The notes beneath the pieces are model-generated. The model searched no databases. It saw nothing but the letters and a program-made list of their open reading frames with translations, and was not told the DNA's origin. The position numbers and the translations under genes are program-made. From NCBI GenBank assembly GCA_030765065.1, contig CM060989.1, positions 60,836,001 to 60,900,000 of the forward strand: a stretch of DNA of 64,000 bases, read 5' to 3'. Shown piece after piece: positions 1-11,345 of the stretch. Origin of the DNA: Deroplatys truncata (lineage: Eukaryota; Arthropoda; Insecta; Mantodea; Mantidae). Within the stretch, counting starts at the first letter, position 1, and each line of letters starts with the position of its first letter.

Positions 1-46
1 CCAAGAGCCGGACGAAATTCTGGAAGCTGCCGAAAAGGTACCACTG
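1..46 (-). CDS. Possible third exon of the unknown minus-strand gene (window edge)
   Basis: Read on the minus strand, an acceptor-like AATTCCAG is followed by an open frame beginning WYLFGSFQNSSGSW that runs off the window. It starts in phase 0, which is what the exon at 8421-8286 requires, and it is aromatic-rich like that exon. Against it: the polypyrimidine tract is an (ATT)n stretch, and the plus strand also reads plausibly as QEPDEILEAAEK before a GT. Only the edge is visible, so this is a guess supported by phase alone. Confidence 0.3.
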
Positions 47-60
47 GAATTACTACTACT

Positions 61-62
61 AC

Positions 63-105
<43 letters not shown>

Positions 106-120
106 TTAATAATAAATAAG
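61..120. repeat. (AAT)n microsatellite
   Basis: About 15 units of ATA/AAT directly beside the possible edge exon; no coding potential. Confidence 0.9.
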
Positions 121-600
121 ATTACAGGAAATACTATAACATAACATACATTCCTGCTGCACACTCTGTTGATCTCGCTCTAGACACCATTTCTCTTGGT
201 TGCATATAGGCCTGGTTTCAATATAGTATTATTTGTTATTTTACAAATTTCAGAGCTATCTAAAAATAGCGTATGCCACACATGTTAAAAATTATTTTAT
301 TTTATTTCTCGCAAAATAAAACCGTACGTTTAACACTTGTATCATAAATAACTATTTGACGCCATGGATTCCTAGTTTGAACGTGCTGTTTTTCTATGGA
401 AAGGTATTTACATTTGAAGTTGAATTTAGTATTAGAATGGAAAAAAGTTAAACATACTTTGATTTGATAATTTTGTATTACTTAAATTTTAAAAACTTTA
501 CGAGCAACATATTGATATCTGATCCTAGCAATCAACTGCAGTGGTCACCTACTGTAATTACATGCATATATAGAAAAATTGAAAGAATTTGCCAACTTGT
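121..600. other. AT-rich non-coding stretch, nothing recognised
   Basis: No long ORF, repeat arm or RNA gene seen; probably intron of the minus-strand gene. Confidence 0.5.
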
Positions 601-607
601 ATCTTGT

Positions 608-1250
608 TAAGGGCCATTCACACTTAAATTAGACACGTCATAAGCAAGCATAGGCATTTCTAAACATTAAAACCAGAACGGAAGGAAGTAAGGTTGAACT
701 GTCACTGGACTGTAGGCAGGGACGTCGCAGGTAACAAACCACCCATCATCCCTCATACAATCTTTTGTCGTTTGCAGCCAGCACTCAGACCGGTTTTTAC
801 CTGCCTGTCAGTGACCCTTGGCCACCGTTGTTTACCTTCTTTATGGTGATAATGGTTTGAATGCAGATAACTTGAAGCCAACTTCTTAAGAATTCCTACG
901 CCTGATCATAAACATAGAGATTTTTTCATGCTATTTTAATGCACGTGTTCGCATTGCCTGACGTTAACATGAACATAACTGTAAACTTGTTTGCAAGCTC
1001 CAAGCTTTCATGTTTATGTCTACGTCAAACATAAGAAACCAGCCAATCAGAGAGCGATTCTCCAAACACCTCATCGTGTAATCATTCTGCCAACTCACAT
1101 CACCATAATTATGTTGATTCGCTGTCTTTCTGTCTAAGATCACAGGCCAAGAATCATTGGGATATGTATAAAAATAGCAGCAAAACGAATTCTGATAGGT
1201 AGTGCTTTTTTGCGAGTTTAATAACGTCCTTTAACCGGATAGCTAGCTCT
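608..1250 (+). repeat. Dispersed repeat, GGGCCATTCACA family, copy 1
   Basis: Starts with GGGCCATTCACACTT. It shares a long colinear block (CCAATCAGAGAG, a CTGTCTTTCTGT tract, TATGTATAAAA, AGCAAAACGAATT) with 1550-1925, and in reverse complement with 7858-8215. Non-coding. The GGGCCATTCACA edge suggests a MITE-like DNA transposon derivative, but I could not pin a matching second terminus or a TSD. Confidence 0.6.
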
Positions 1251-1253
1251 CGT

Positions 1254-1440
1254 CTCTTTTGATGCATGTGCATAACCTCTTTTGTCGTCTGTAACCTCGG
1301 TGGTCGCTTTGCAGGCCGCCATATTAGCTCGGTTGTTTCACGCTCTCTTGCGATTGCCTATCGTTTGTTGCGTGAATAACATATCGCGTTAATTTTTTGC
1401 AAGTTTTACACCATTATGTTAACGCTTAATTTTCATTCGA
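1254..1440 (+). repeat. Single arm related to the fold-back MITE at 4424-4702
   Basis: Matches the left arm at 4424-4560 (GCATAACCTCTTTTGTCG, TTTCACGCTCTCTTGCGATT, ATATCGCGTTAA). It directly follows the GGGCCATTCACA repeat, so the two may be parts of one larger mobile element. Confidence 0.55.
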
Positions 1441-1549
1441 CAAACACAGAATTTCCTAACGTCCTAGAGATTTCTTGACTCAAAATTACCTTTCACCATA
1501 TGGAGCATGAAAGTTACAATGTCCTGTTTCTTGGAATACGTGATCTACG

Positions 1550-1925
1550 TCAAGGGCCATTCACAATTTACTTAGAGATAAGCATTGAGGCTTGTTTCAG
1601 GTTATCATAATGCAGTGTAATTGCCTGACGATATAAACATATAACATAAACTTAGATGTTTGCAAGGTCCAAGCTCTCATGTTATGTCTAGTAAAACATA
1701 AGAAACTAACCAATCAGAGAGCCATACACCTCACCTGATTATTCTGACATCTCACATAAGATTTTCTGCCACCATGTGTTGACTCACCAGCTGTCTTTCT
1801 GTTTAAGATCTTGGCCAGGAATCGCTGGAATATGTATAAAAGTCGTAGCAAAACGAATTGTGATACTAGAGGATGCTTTTTTGTGAGTTTGCCCTTTAAT
1901 CGGGTAGCCATCTTGTTCATACTTC
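1550..1925 (+). repeat. Dispersed repeat, GGGCCATTCACA family, copy 2
   Basis: Second colinear copy of the 608-1250 repeat, shorter, with the same order of motifs (GGGCCATTCACAATT, CCAATCAGAGAGCC, TATGTATAAAAG, AAAACGAATTGTGAT). The short ORFs over it on either strand show no protein character. Confidence 0.6.
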
Positions 1926-2117
1926 GAGAGCGAATGGCAACGACCTCTCCTATGCTGAAACCAACATCAAAGTCACGTGACGAAGATAGAAAAGTGCAAT
2001 GTCGCCCATAAACCGTAATGGAAATGTGGAATAAAAATGTTAAAATAAACCTGAATTTTCGTATCGACAAGCAAGTTGTATAAATGTAAGAGTCCCTAGT
2101 GATACCTTATTAATATA

Positions 2118-3009
2118 CGAGGGCTGATCAATAAAGACTGAGATTGATTTTTTCCTGTAGCTTTCTTGAGAGTTTCCTGTCTCTACCATGAATATTTGAA
2201 AAGAGCGGGGTTTCATGTATAATGTCCATAGGTGGCAGCACTCTCATATCGGTAGGTTGGTAGTAATGCTGTATATTGTTGACCCTAGTTGAATTTCGCA
2301 TACCACAAAATGAAGGTGACACAAGAGGAGCAATAAAATTTTGTTTTCGTTTAAATCATACAGCCTCTGAAACTTTGGAAAAGCTGAAGCAAGCATACGG
2401 TGAAGATGCACTACCTCGTGCAACAGTGTTCAGGTGGTTCAAAGACTTCAAAGTAGAGCGAGTCCTCTGTGCTAAGCAAGGTAGGCCTGGTGCTTCGGCT
2501 TCTGCTATGACTGAAGTCAACATCAACACAGCTGCTGTGATTGTTGTTCTTACTCACACCACTGTTACAGCAGCGTACTACACGTCAGTATTGGTTACAC
2601 GAGGAAGCACATTGCAAGGAAACATCCAGAACTTACCAAAACAACCTGCGGCCTCTCGTTGCAAATCAAGTCCAGAAATTTTTGGCTAAATTCAACATTA
2701 CCTGTGTGCCGCATCTGCCTTATAGCACCAATCTTGTCCCCTGTGATTTATTTTTATTCCCATCACTAAAGGCAAAGCTCCGGGGCATTCGATTTGAGAC
2801 CACTGAAGTAGTGCTGAAGAAAAGTGAGGCGATTCTCAAAGACCTGACAAAGAATGGCCTGTACCATGTGTTCGAGGACTGGCAGAGACACTATAAAAAG
2901 TGCATTCAAGTAGGAGAGAACTACTTTGAAAAAGACCATGTCAACATTGAAATGGAGTAATAAATATCTGTGAAAAAAATTAGTCTCAGTCTTTATTGAT
3001 CAGCCCTCG
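2118..3009 (+). mobile_element. Mariner transposon, internally deleted (892 bp)
   Basis: Terminal inverted repeats starting CGAGGGCTGATCAATAAAGA lie at 2118 and, inverted, end at 3009, flanked by TA on both sides (2116-2117 and 3010-3011). The plus strand retains the N-terminal helix-turn-helix part of a SETMAR/mariner-type transposase (2276-2500, with ATVFRWFKDFK) and its C-terminal part (about 2690-2960, containing PCDLFLFPSLK and ending near IEME). The region carrying the first two catalytic aspartates is deleted, and the remaining frames are out of register. A non-autonomous remnant. Confidence 0.9.
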
Positions 3010-3011
3010 TA

Positions 3012-4420
3012 GAGCACTAAATAATGCGTATTCTATGTTTAAAAGTTGAACCTGGCCTGAAAACTTAGTAAGGTAGAATATAGGTTATGTAGTGAAAATC
3101 AAAACGTTAGTTGTTTGAGTGAAGAATTTAAATATATACAATGATGAACAAGCGTTAGTGTTTAACCATAAAAAGAAACTTTACCTTAGCATTTAACGTG
3201 CTAAAACGTGGGTTTATGTTATCTGGTTTTGAAATATTAGCGAGTGTGTTTTGAAAAGTTCATTTTTTTGTAGGTTGCACAGTGACAACTTAAAAGTCAA
3301 TTTAAGAAGCCATTATGAAATGTTATTAAAGATAGTGTTCATCCCTTACAACGGGATTGCCCGTTATATGTGATGAACAAAGGATAACGTAAGAATTAAC
3401 CTACAAAGCTCTTCAAATGCTAAACTATGTAAACAAATAAACCTATTTCTTTACATTTTTATGTAGGCTATTATTTATTGCTTCTACTTGTATCCAGAAA
3501 AGCTTGCTCTGGTGTCATTTTTAATTACAGAATGATTTAGGAAGCTTCAGATAAATCAAGTTATAAATGTAATTTAACTCCCAAAACAATACATCTGACA
3601 CGAAGAACACAGAATGAGGTTCTGAGTTCCATGCTGTTTCATTTGACATCCCCATTAATTTCATAAAGGGAATTACAACAAAATATCTGCATCTTCTTGA
3701 GAACAATTTTTGTTAACTCAAGTACAGCTTCATATTCTGTAAAATTGACCTAAATAAAAGAACTTGACTTTTTTCCTCTCAAGAGTCCTCTATTTATATT
3801 GATATCGTTAATTTCCTAAATAAGAAAGGGTGGAGGTGAATCGGCAGCTTCTAAGGTAACAGTTTTCTTTCTTTCTTTTCCAAGTTTTTCACATTATCGT
3901 ATTTAGACTGAGATATGGGTACATGGCTATCATAAGGTGTTACGGACCTGAATATCAACAACGCAAAGCAATCTAACCAAGCATATTTTTCTAGACTCTT
4001 AACTCTTTTTAATTTCAACTTTTGTCTTTCTTCTCGTCTACATTGTCTTAAATATTAATGTAAAATTGTATACCCTCGTCTTCTTTGTGAAAGTAATAGA
4101 CTGAACAAATTTGACACTAATTCTGACAAAAAAATGGACCGTCATTACTTTTGTACTGTGCTGTTTAAAAATGTATGCGTATCTCTGAAAAGAAATGCTA
4201 GAACCTTTTCGGGATACTTCCTTGTAGCCATAACTGCACAATGAGAGACCTAGTCTTGTTGGTGTGTAGAAATCTTGAATTTAATCGAATTACAGAAAAA
4301 AAAAATCCCGCGCTAAGCTCGTCCAGCATTCACTGCTTACACCTCCGCCAGCTGATCGAGGTATTGGTTTCAAATGCGCGACGTCATGCTCTCTCTCTCT
4401 ATGTGTATACATGCTCAAAG
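3012..4420. other. Non-coding, nothing recognised
   Basis: AT-rich sequence with only short ORFs lacking protein character. Probably intron of the minus-strand gene. Confidence 0.5.
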
Positions 4421-4423
4421 TTT

Positions 4424-4702
4424 TGATACATGCACATAACCTCTTTTGTCGTATGTACTGTCGATGGTCGCTTCGCACGCCGCCTAACTCAGTTGTTTCA
4501 CGCTCTCTTACGATTGGCTACTGTTTATATTTCCGCTTGTTGTTAATGATATCTCGCGTTAAGTTTATGCTTATGGCGATATGTTGTCATTCACAACCAC
4601 AAACAGAAACAAACAGTAGCCAATCGCAAAAGAGCGTGAAACAGTTGAGCTAATATAGCGCCTGCGAAGCGACCACCGACAAAAGAGTTTATGTACATCA
4701 GA
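4424..4702. mobile_element. Fold-back MITE with arms of about 110 bp
   Basis: The left arm (4424-4530) and right arm (about 4592-4702) are inverted repeats of each other. Both contain the ACCTCTTTTGTCG-like end, GGTCGCTTCGCA and TTTCACGCTCT..CGATTGGCTACTGTTT. The short central spacer has no coding capacity. The right end abuts the hAT terminus at 4699. A related single arm is at 1254. Confidence 0.7.
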
Positions 4703-5450
4703 GGTAGGCAACGTACCGATCGCGATCGACCGGTCGATCGTCATGCCATAACAGATAACTCGCGGAGAAATTTTAGCAAAACCAGCTGTTTTATTCGGTG
4801 ACCAAGTCAACGAGGTGCAATCTCCATCCATTTCATTCACGGGGCAAACAGTAAGCATTGGGTTGGTTTTGTCACCGCAAGAAGGCAGCACACTGTTCCC
4901 TCCCCTCCTGCTTCCTAAGTGGCCGAGTTCATCCTCGTCCAAAGTGTAACCTGGGAAGCTTGAAGTCTGATCTGAAGTAGTGTGTGTGTGTGCTTGAGTC
5001 GTTCCGACAGTTACTCTCCTCTCCTTTGTTTTGTTGTCCTATCTGTGTGATTTTGTTGGTGTCTTCATTGGGATTGTGTGTGCCTGATTTATTGTGAGTA
5101 ACCTGCAAGAAGAATAATGAATCCTACTATAAAGCAGAAAACATTATTTCCATTTAAAGCGGGAACATAATTAATTTTTTACTGAAAGTGAATCGCAAAT
5201 GTATGATTTTATTGTACAATGCCAATATCGCCGTGGGAAAGAGAGATAAAGTGGAGAGACATTTTAATACAAATCATTCGAAAATAACTGCTGAGTTTCC
5301 TTCAAACAGTAACATCAGAAAGGAGAAGGTTAAGCGGCTTAAAGATCGACTGATTGGCCAATTATCTTCTTTAAAGATATTCACTAACAGAAATAAAGCT
5401 GCCACACATGCTTCTTGTAAAATATCACACGTTATTGCAAAATATATATA

Positions 5451-6124
5451 CGAGGGCTATTTTTTTTCAACCTCCGATGCGTCATAATTAAAAGACAAGA
5501 GTACATAGCCAAATAAATTTTTTACCAAATGTTAGGTACAAATGTGTTTACTTTTCAACATAATCGCCATTAAGGTTGAGGCATTTGCCATACCTGTGGA
5601 CAAGCTTTTCGATCCCTTCTGCACAGTATGTTGCCGCCAGTGAGTTAAGATAGGTACGGACGTTGGTTTGAAGGACTTCATCATTCTCGAACTCAGCCAC
5701 TTTTTCAGTCCAGGGAAGAGGTGAAAATCACTCGTCGCCAAATCAGGGCTGTACTGCGGGTGGTCGAAAACGTCCCATCGAAATTCCTGAAGAATTTGTT
5801 GAGTGACACGACCACTGCGAGGGCGGGCATTGTCATGTTTCAAGACAGCCCCAGACATCAGCTTGCCTCTTCGTTTGTTCTGTATGGCTCTCCGCAGTCG
5901 TCGTAATATCTCGCAATAAACACTACGCAACTCACATTTGGCGGGATAGTCAATCGTAGCGGCCATGTTTTCGTGCCAAAAACTAGGCTCACAATGACAT
6001 GGTGAAGTTGGCTGTGGCTGAAGGTAGAGTGGGGGACATACCCAGTCGCCCTCCACGCACAAACAGTTTCCACCGCTCGTGTGGTTGCGCTCCTGCGCGA
6101 TCGGAGGTTGAAAAAAATAGCCCT

Positions 6125-6126
<2 letters not shown>
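5451..6126 (-). mobile_element. Mariner remnant inserted in the hAT element
   Basis: Inverted ends sharing AGGGCTATTTTTTTCAACCT lie at 5451 and 6126, with TA before the left end. The minus strand encodes the C-terminal half of a mariner transposase: the second aspartate in LKHDNARP and the third in YSPDLATSDFHLFP (about 5700-5830). The N-terminal half and first aspartate are missing, and the C-terminal tail is frameshifted. Confidence 0.85.

Positions 6127-6190
<64 letters not shown>
6126..6190. repeat. Compound (TG)n(TA)n microsatellite
   Basis: About 13 TG units followed by about 19 TA units, starting exactly at the right end of the inserted mariner. It may have grown from the TA target site. 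Confidence 0.9.
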
Positions 6191-6191
<1 letters not shown>

Positions 6192-7857
6192 CGAAGATGG
6201 GGAGTATGTTAAAGAATGTTTTATACAAGTTCTTCGTTTGAAAACTTTCAAAACAAATCAGAAATAATTTCTCCCATAAATTCCCTTCAGTTGTCAGCCG
6301 GAACAGTTACTAGATGTGTTGAAAAATATCAGAAATTGTTACTTGCCTGTTGAAGAGTGATTTGGGATGCTGCGCTTCCTTCTCAATGCAGTTGAATGAA
6401 TCTACAGATATCAGTGATACAGTACAGTTAGCCTTGTTCATCCGAATGGTTTTTAATGACTTCATAGTAAAGGAAGAGCTCCTGAAAATATTTTCTTTAA
6501 AAGTCTGCACACGAGGCGATATATTCCTACTTGGGAAAGGTTTCCTTATTTGCAACGAAATCCCACAAAAAATAGTAATACAACTGATGGGGCTCCCGTT
6601 TTCACAGGGAGACATAAAGGTTTCATTGCACTTGCCCAGAAAGATGAAATGTTTCCACATTTTATTTTCTACCGCTGCATAATTCGCCAACAAGACCTAT
6701 GTGATAAATTTTTAAATGTGAACAATGTCACGAAGGTTGTCGTGAAGCTTGTAAATCAGATACGAGCCCATGCATTACAAAGAAGACAATTCAAACAACT
6801 GAAGAAATGGACCTGGAACGGATTCCTCTTACAAAGGTGCGCTGGCTTAGCAAATCGCTTCCATGAACTTCTTCTGGATGTGGTCTCTTTTCTTAAAGAA
6901 CGTGTGAAGGTTACTCTATTTTAGAAGATTATCTGTGGCTAAGGGATTTATAATTCTAGATTGACTTGACTGAAAAACTCAACGAGCTAAATCTACAACT
7001 CCGGGGTAAGAACAAGAACATTTTTGCAAATGATTTCAGAGACAACGACATTTAGTGCAAAACTTCAACTGTTGGAAAAGAATTTGAGTGCTGAAACATT
7101 TCCCTTATTTAAAGCAACATGTTAAAACAGAAGAAAATGCCAAACAGTATACAAGAGATGAGGGAGGCATAGAAATGTTAACAAAACTTAGAGATGAGTT
7201 CGAAATTCGATTCTCAGACTTAGAGAGATCGAGTCACTGGCTCAGTTTATCTCAAATCCATACATGTCCCTTAAACCTGAAAAATTGGCCTTACCATTGA
7301 AAAATGTTTTAATGAAGATGGAGCTGAGCTGAACTCGAAATCATCGATATACAAAACGACTTGTGTTTGAAGACTGTCGTTGGACGAGAAAATAAAGACA
7401 AGTTTTGGTATTGTACGTCCATTGACAAATATCCAGTATTGAATAATGTAGCTTTAAAAATTAAAGCGTTATATTGCTCTAATTATCTGTGCGAATCAAC
7501 ATTCTCAAGCTTGAAGTATATAAAAAATGAATACAGAATCAGCCTAACAGATGAACATCTGGAATCTTGCATCCGACGTGGTGTAACAACCAACTATGAG
7601 CCAGACATGAAGAAACTGGGTGATGAAATGGATTGCCAAACATTACATTAAGATGAGCGTATTTTAAATGTTAGCTTGGCTTATGGTGTGTCCTAATTTG
7701 TCCTTCGTGTGTTAATAAAGGTATGTAAATGAGGAATGATCCGTTATAGTGTCTCATACTTCGCAATAGATCTTCTGTGATTAACCATTTCATTAAGTAG
7801 CTCAACTACAGCCTTAGGTTTTCGACCACGATGTACATGTATGAAAATGAACAACAC

Positions 7858-8215
7858 TTAGCTATCCGGTTAAAGGACTTTAAACTCACAAAAAAGTACC
7901 ACCAACCATCACATTTTGTTTTACTGCGATTTTTATAGGTGTTCCGGTGATTCCTGCTCCGTAAGCTTACACAGAAAGACGGTTAACGACACATGGTGAA
8001 GGGAAATCTAATGTGAGATGGCAGAATGTTCACGTGATGAGACTAGTTTCTTATGTTTGGCGTAGATATAAATATGAAAGCTTGGAGCTTACAAAGCTTT
8101 TTTTTAAGTTATGAACTTAAGGCCATGTTTATGTCGACGCCAGCCAATGTAAGTGCATGCAGTAAGATAAGTAACTTGAATCAAGCTTCTATGAAGAAGT
8201 TTCATTGTAAATGAC
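7858..8215 (-). repeat. Dispersed repeat, GGGCCATTCACA family, copy 3 (inverted)
   Basis: Reverse complement of the block at 608-1250: GCTATCCGGTTAAAGGAC, then AAGAAACTAGTCTCATC-like and AAGCTTGGAGCTT motifs in the opposite order, ending in a TGAATGGCCC-like edge near 8215. Non-coding. Confidence 0.55.
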
Positions 8216-8285
8216 CCCTTACTTTGCTTTTATTGGTTCATACATCACAAAATATTGATGGGTCTTAATGAGAAGCTTTGTTTAC

Positions 8286-8421
8286 CTTGAAGATGGCATG
8301 AGCAGGATGGAAGACATCTCCCGAACCAGAACAGCCGCCCTTGAGTAGCCTTGTCAGGAAGTTGTAATTGCCGTGTGTCCAGAAGGCGTCGTGATAAGCT
8401 CCAATGCCCACACGCGGATTC
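8286..8421 (-). CDS. Exon 2 of the unknown minus-strand gene
   Basis: The acceptor is TTTATTTGCACAG and the donor AAG|GTAAA. It reads NPRVGIGAYHDAFWTHGNYN, then FLTRLLKGGCSGSGD and VFHPAHAIFK, fully open, ending in phase 0. GC content is clearly higher than the surrounding sequence, as expected for a coding exon. No other frame is convincing. Confidence 0.7.
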
Positions 8422-11313
8422 CTGTGCAAATAAATAAATGTTTACTTCGTGCAGAGTACGGAATATTTAGGAATTTAGGAAGAGACAATTTTGAAGCTAT
8501 TTGTATCTAGCTGCACTCTAATGGTGAAGAGTGACATTTTATACCTGAAAATGTTCTAATAATTTGCAATTTTGGATGCATAACAGATGTTATGTGTATA
8601 ATGGGCTATCTTGAAACCACAGGACCACTCCCATGGTGTGGGCACATCTTGCCTGCCTTTCAAATTAGCGGGTTCGAATTCATATCACGATTGATGGCGA
8701 GCTGCTTGGATGAGTTGTTGTAGTTGTTTTTTTTCAAATTTTACCTGCTCTAATAAAACAAGTGTTGGGTAACTGTCCTCCAAATGGATCATTCCACCAA
8801 TTGTGAAGTATCCATTGTCTGTTCACATTCGAATGAACACTAAACTTGGTATTTAAAGTCAGCATATTCCAAGGAAGCTCGCGGGTTCAAAACGGCGGAG
8901 GGTGATGGATTTTTTGGGGCGTAAATATCCATAGTCTGGCTTCCTTCGGAAGGAAAATAAAGCCAGTGGTCCCGTGTTGTAGATTAACGGCACGTTAAAG
9001 AACCTCAAACCTGATAGAGGCCTCTGAGCAAAAATTCCGGTCTTTAACGCCCAATATAGAATGGAACGCTAAGAACTATAGCAGTTAAAGGGCGTCCGTA
9101 AATAAAACTCAATTTAATTCAATTTTTCCAAGAAAGCAACTCGAAGGTTTCTCTAAATTCCCTCAATCTCAAACTACCATTTAATGGAAAACATTTCGTT
9201 AATTTTTTATTTTCCACCAAAACGGCTCGAATGATTTTGATTACAATATCGTATGTTGTGCTTGCTGAAATGAGAAATAAAATCTATATCTTGGATTTTC
9301 TGTAAATACCCTGGGAAGCCCCTTTCATTCTGGTTGAATTTTATATAATTTTATAAACTAGGAAACCATAATATAGAAAAAAAAAACTTCCTTTATAAAA
9401 AATATGGAGTCAAATGTTTAATTCCCCTACATTATTCGTTTTCGAAATATCCCATCCTGTGTGGTTACATTTTCCAAAATTGCGTCGTCTGACGGAAGAT
9501 GCTCGAAAATTTCCGATTCTTATTTTTTGTTTTATTTCAAAAGAGTTTACTTGATCATGGATGACGTGACTACAACTTTTCTCCCGATAAACTTTGTAAA
9601 TATGTAATTAAGTACTTATTCTTTAACTTGAAACCAAAATATATCTGAACTAACGCAACATGTATAGAATAATCATTTTGTTATAATATACAGAGTGGAA
9701 GAAACAGTTTCGGCCAAAATAAAATAGCTAATAAATATTAGCACAAGAGGCAGAAAGTTCTATGGCCATTTTTGTAAGCTTCGTTGCTTAGAAATAAAAT
9801 TCACTTTTCGGCAACCTCAATGGTAATGTAGCAAGCTACTGGTATTTAACTTTACACGTGCTAGCGACCGTGTTGTGTTCGGGCCGGCTGGTTTGGCTTG
9901 TTCTCCGACGTCAATAAAATCGAATTCCCTCTTGAACGTGTTGAAGCGAAACGAAATGAAATGCTCGTTATCTTTGATAGGCATAAATTGCTGCTGAAAA
10001 TTTAGTTTTATTAATGGACGCTCTTTAACTACTGTGGTTCTTAGCTCCCAATCTATATTGGGCGTGAAAGACCGGATATTTTGCTCAGAGGCCTCTTTAT
10101 CAGGCTTGAGGTTCTTTTAAGTGCCGTAAATCTATGACACAGGACCACCGGGGTTGTGCAATAGACCGGTTGCCTGTCCACATTAAAAGCTTTAAACTCA
10201 GAAAATCAAAGGAGTCGGATCCATTTCATGACGTCATTGGCAATAGACAAAGGACTAGATTTTTAGACGCGATAATTTGTACATGAATGTCAGAGACATC
10301 ACACAAAATATATAAGAAAAAATCTGATGTGTTACACTCACATGACTTTCTCTACTCTTGTACAAACTATTTATACAAACGCTTATTCTCCATCTACTTC
10401 ATGTTAATCGAGATAAACATTTGCAGAATCTATCTTATTGCTAATTTTCCTGTAGATGTAAGAGGAATATATATTTACAAGGGCAATATACAAATACAGT
10501 AGCCTTTAAGCACATACATATCTCTTATTAGCTGGTTGCTAGGTGCAGCACCATTCCCTTTGCCACAGATTAATATTCTTTGCAAATCGAAGACAAAAAA
10601 ATCTGATGTGTTACACTCACATGACTTTCTCTGCTATTGTACAAACTATTTTTACAAACGCCTATTCTCCATATGCTTCATGTTAATCGAGATATCGAGA
10701 TGTCAGTCATATTGGTAATTTTCTTGTAGATGCAAGGGGAATATGGTAGGTTTTAAGCGATAGTCAAATATTTTAACGCTGGTTGCTATGTGGCGCATTC
10801 CATTCTCTTTGCATGTCCAAGACATAAAAGAAATGAATAACGAATTTGAGAAAAAGTATAAGTATTGGAAATTTTAAGGAAATAACAAGCAATATCTCGA
10901 AAACGGTTCACTCAACAAAAGAAATGTATATGACATACAGTTGTGTATTTTAACGCGATCTACATTTTTTGTGTAGTAAAATGTTGTCTATCTCTTTTGG
11001 TTTACCAGTTATGCAAAAGTCGTTCACAATGAAGAATACTTTTGGGGACATTCCCAGAAAATTCGAGATATACATTTCATTTCTCATGACATTATCTTAA
11101 ACATGATATTTTCATCAAAATCGTTAGAGCCATTTTTGAGAAAATTAAAATTTTTGAAAAATCTTCCATGTAAAGGGTACTCTGGGGTGGGGTGATTTTC
11201 TTGAAAACCTTCGTGTCGCATCTCTGGAAGATACTGAACCTAAATACCAAGTTTGGTGTTTATCTGACTGTTCGTTTTTGAGTTATGCTGTTCACAGACA
11301 CACAGACACACAG

Positions 11314-11345
<32 letters not shown>

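Larger units (their letters stand above)
5188..7651 (+). pseudogene. hAT transposase pseudogene (SCAND3/ZBED5-like)
   Basis: Pieces in order: a BED-adjacent segment with NIAVGKRDKVERHF (5210-5260) continuing to KVKRLKDRL and ending at HVIAKY (5450), where a mariner is inserted. The reading resumes after the microsatellite with FEDGEYVKE (about 6192), then NESTDISDTVQLALFIRMVF (about 6393-6455), TTDGAPVFTGRHKGFIAL (about 6580), and a C-terminal dimerisation region with YLCESTFSSLKYIKNEYRIS (about 7480-7545). Stops and frameshifts separate these pieces, and the N-terminal zinc-finger region is partly deleted. No functional transposase can be made. Confidence 0.85.
4699..7660 (+). mobile_element. 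hAT transposon, decayed and 3' truncated
   Basis: Begins CAGAGGTAGGCAACGTACC followed by palindromic GATCGACCGGTCGATCG, typical of the termini of the hAT group that gave rise to SCAND3/ZBED-like proteins. Coding remnants run along the plus strand from 5188 to 7651. A mariner (5451-6126) and a TG/TA microsatellite interrupt it. I do not see a matching 3' terminal inverted repeat after 7660. Confidence 0.8.
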
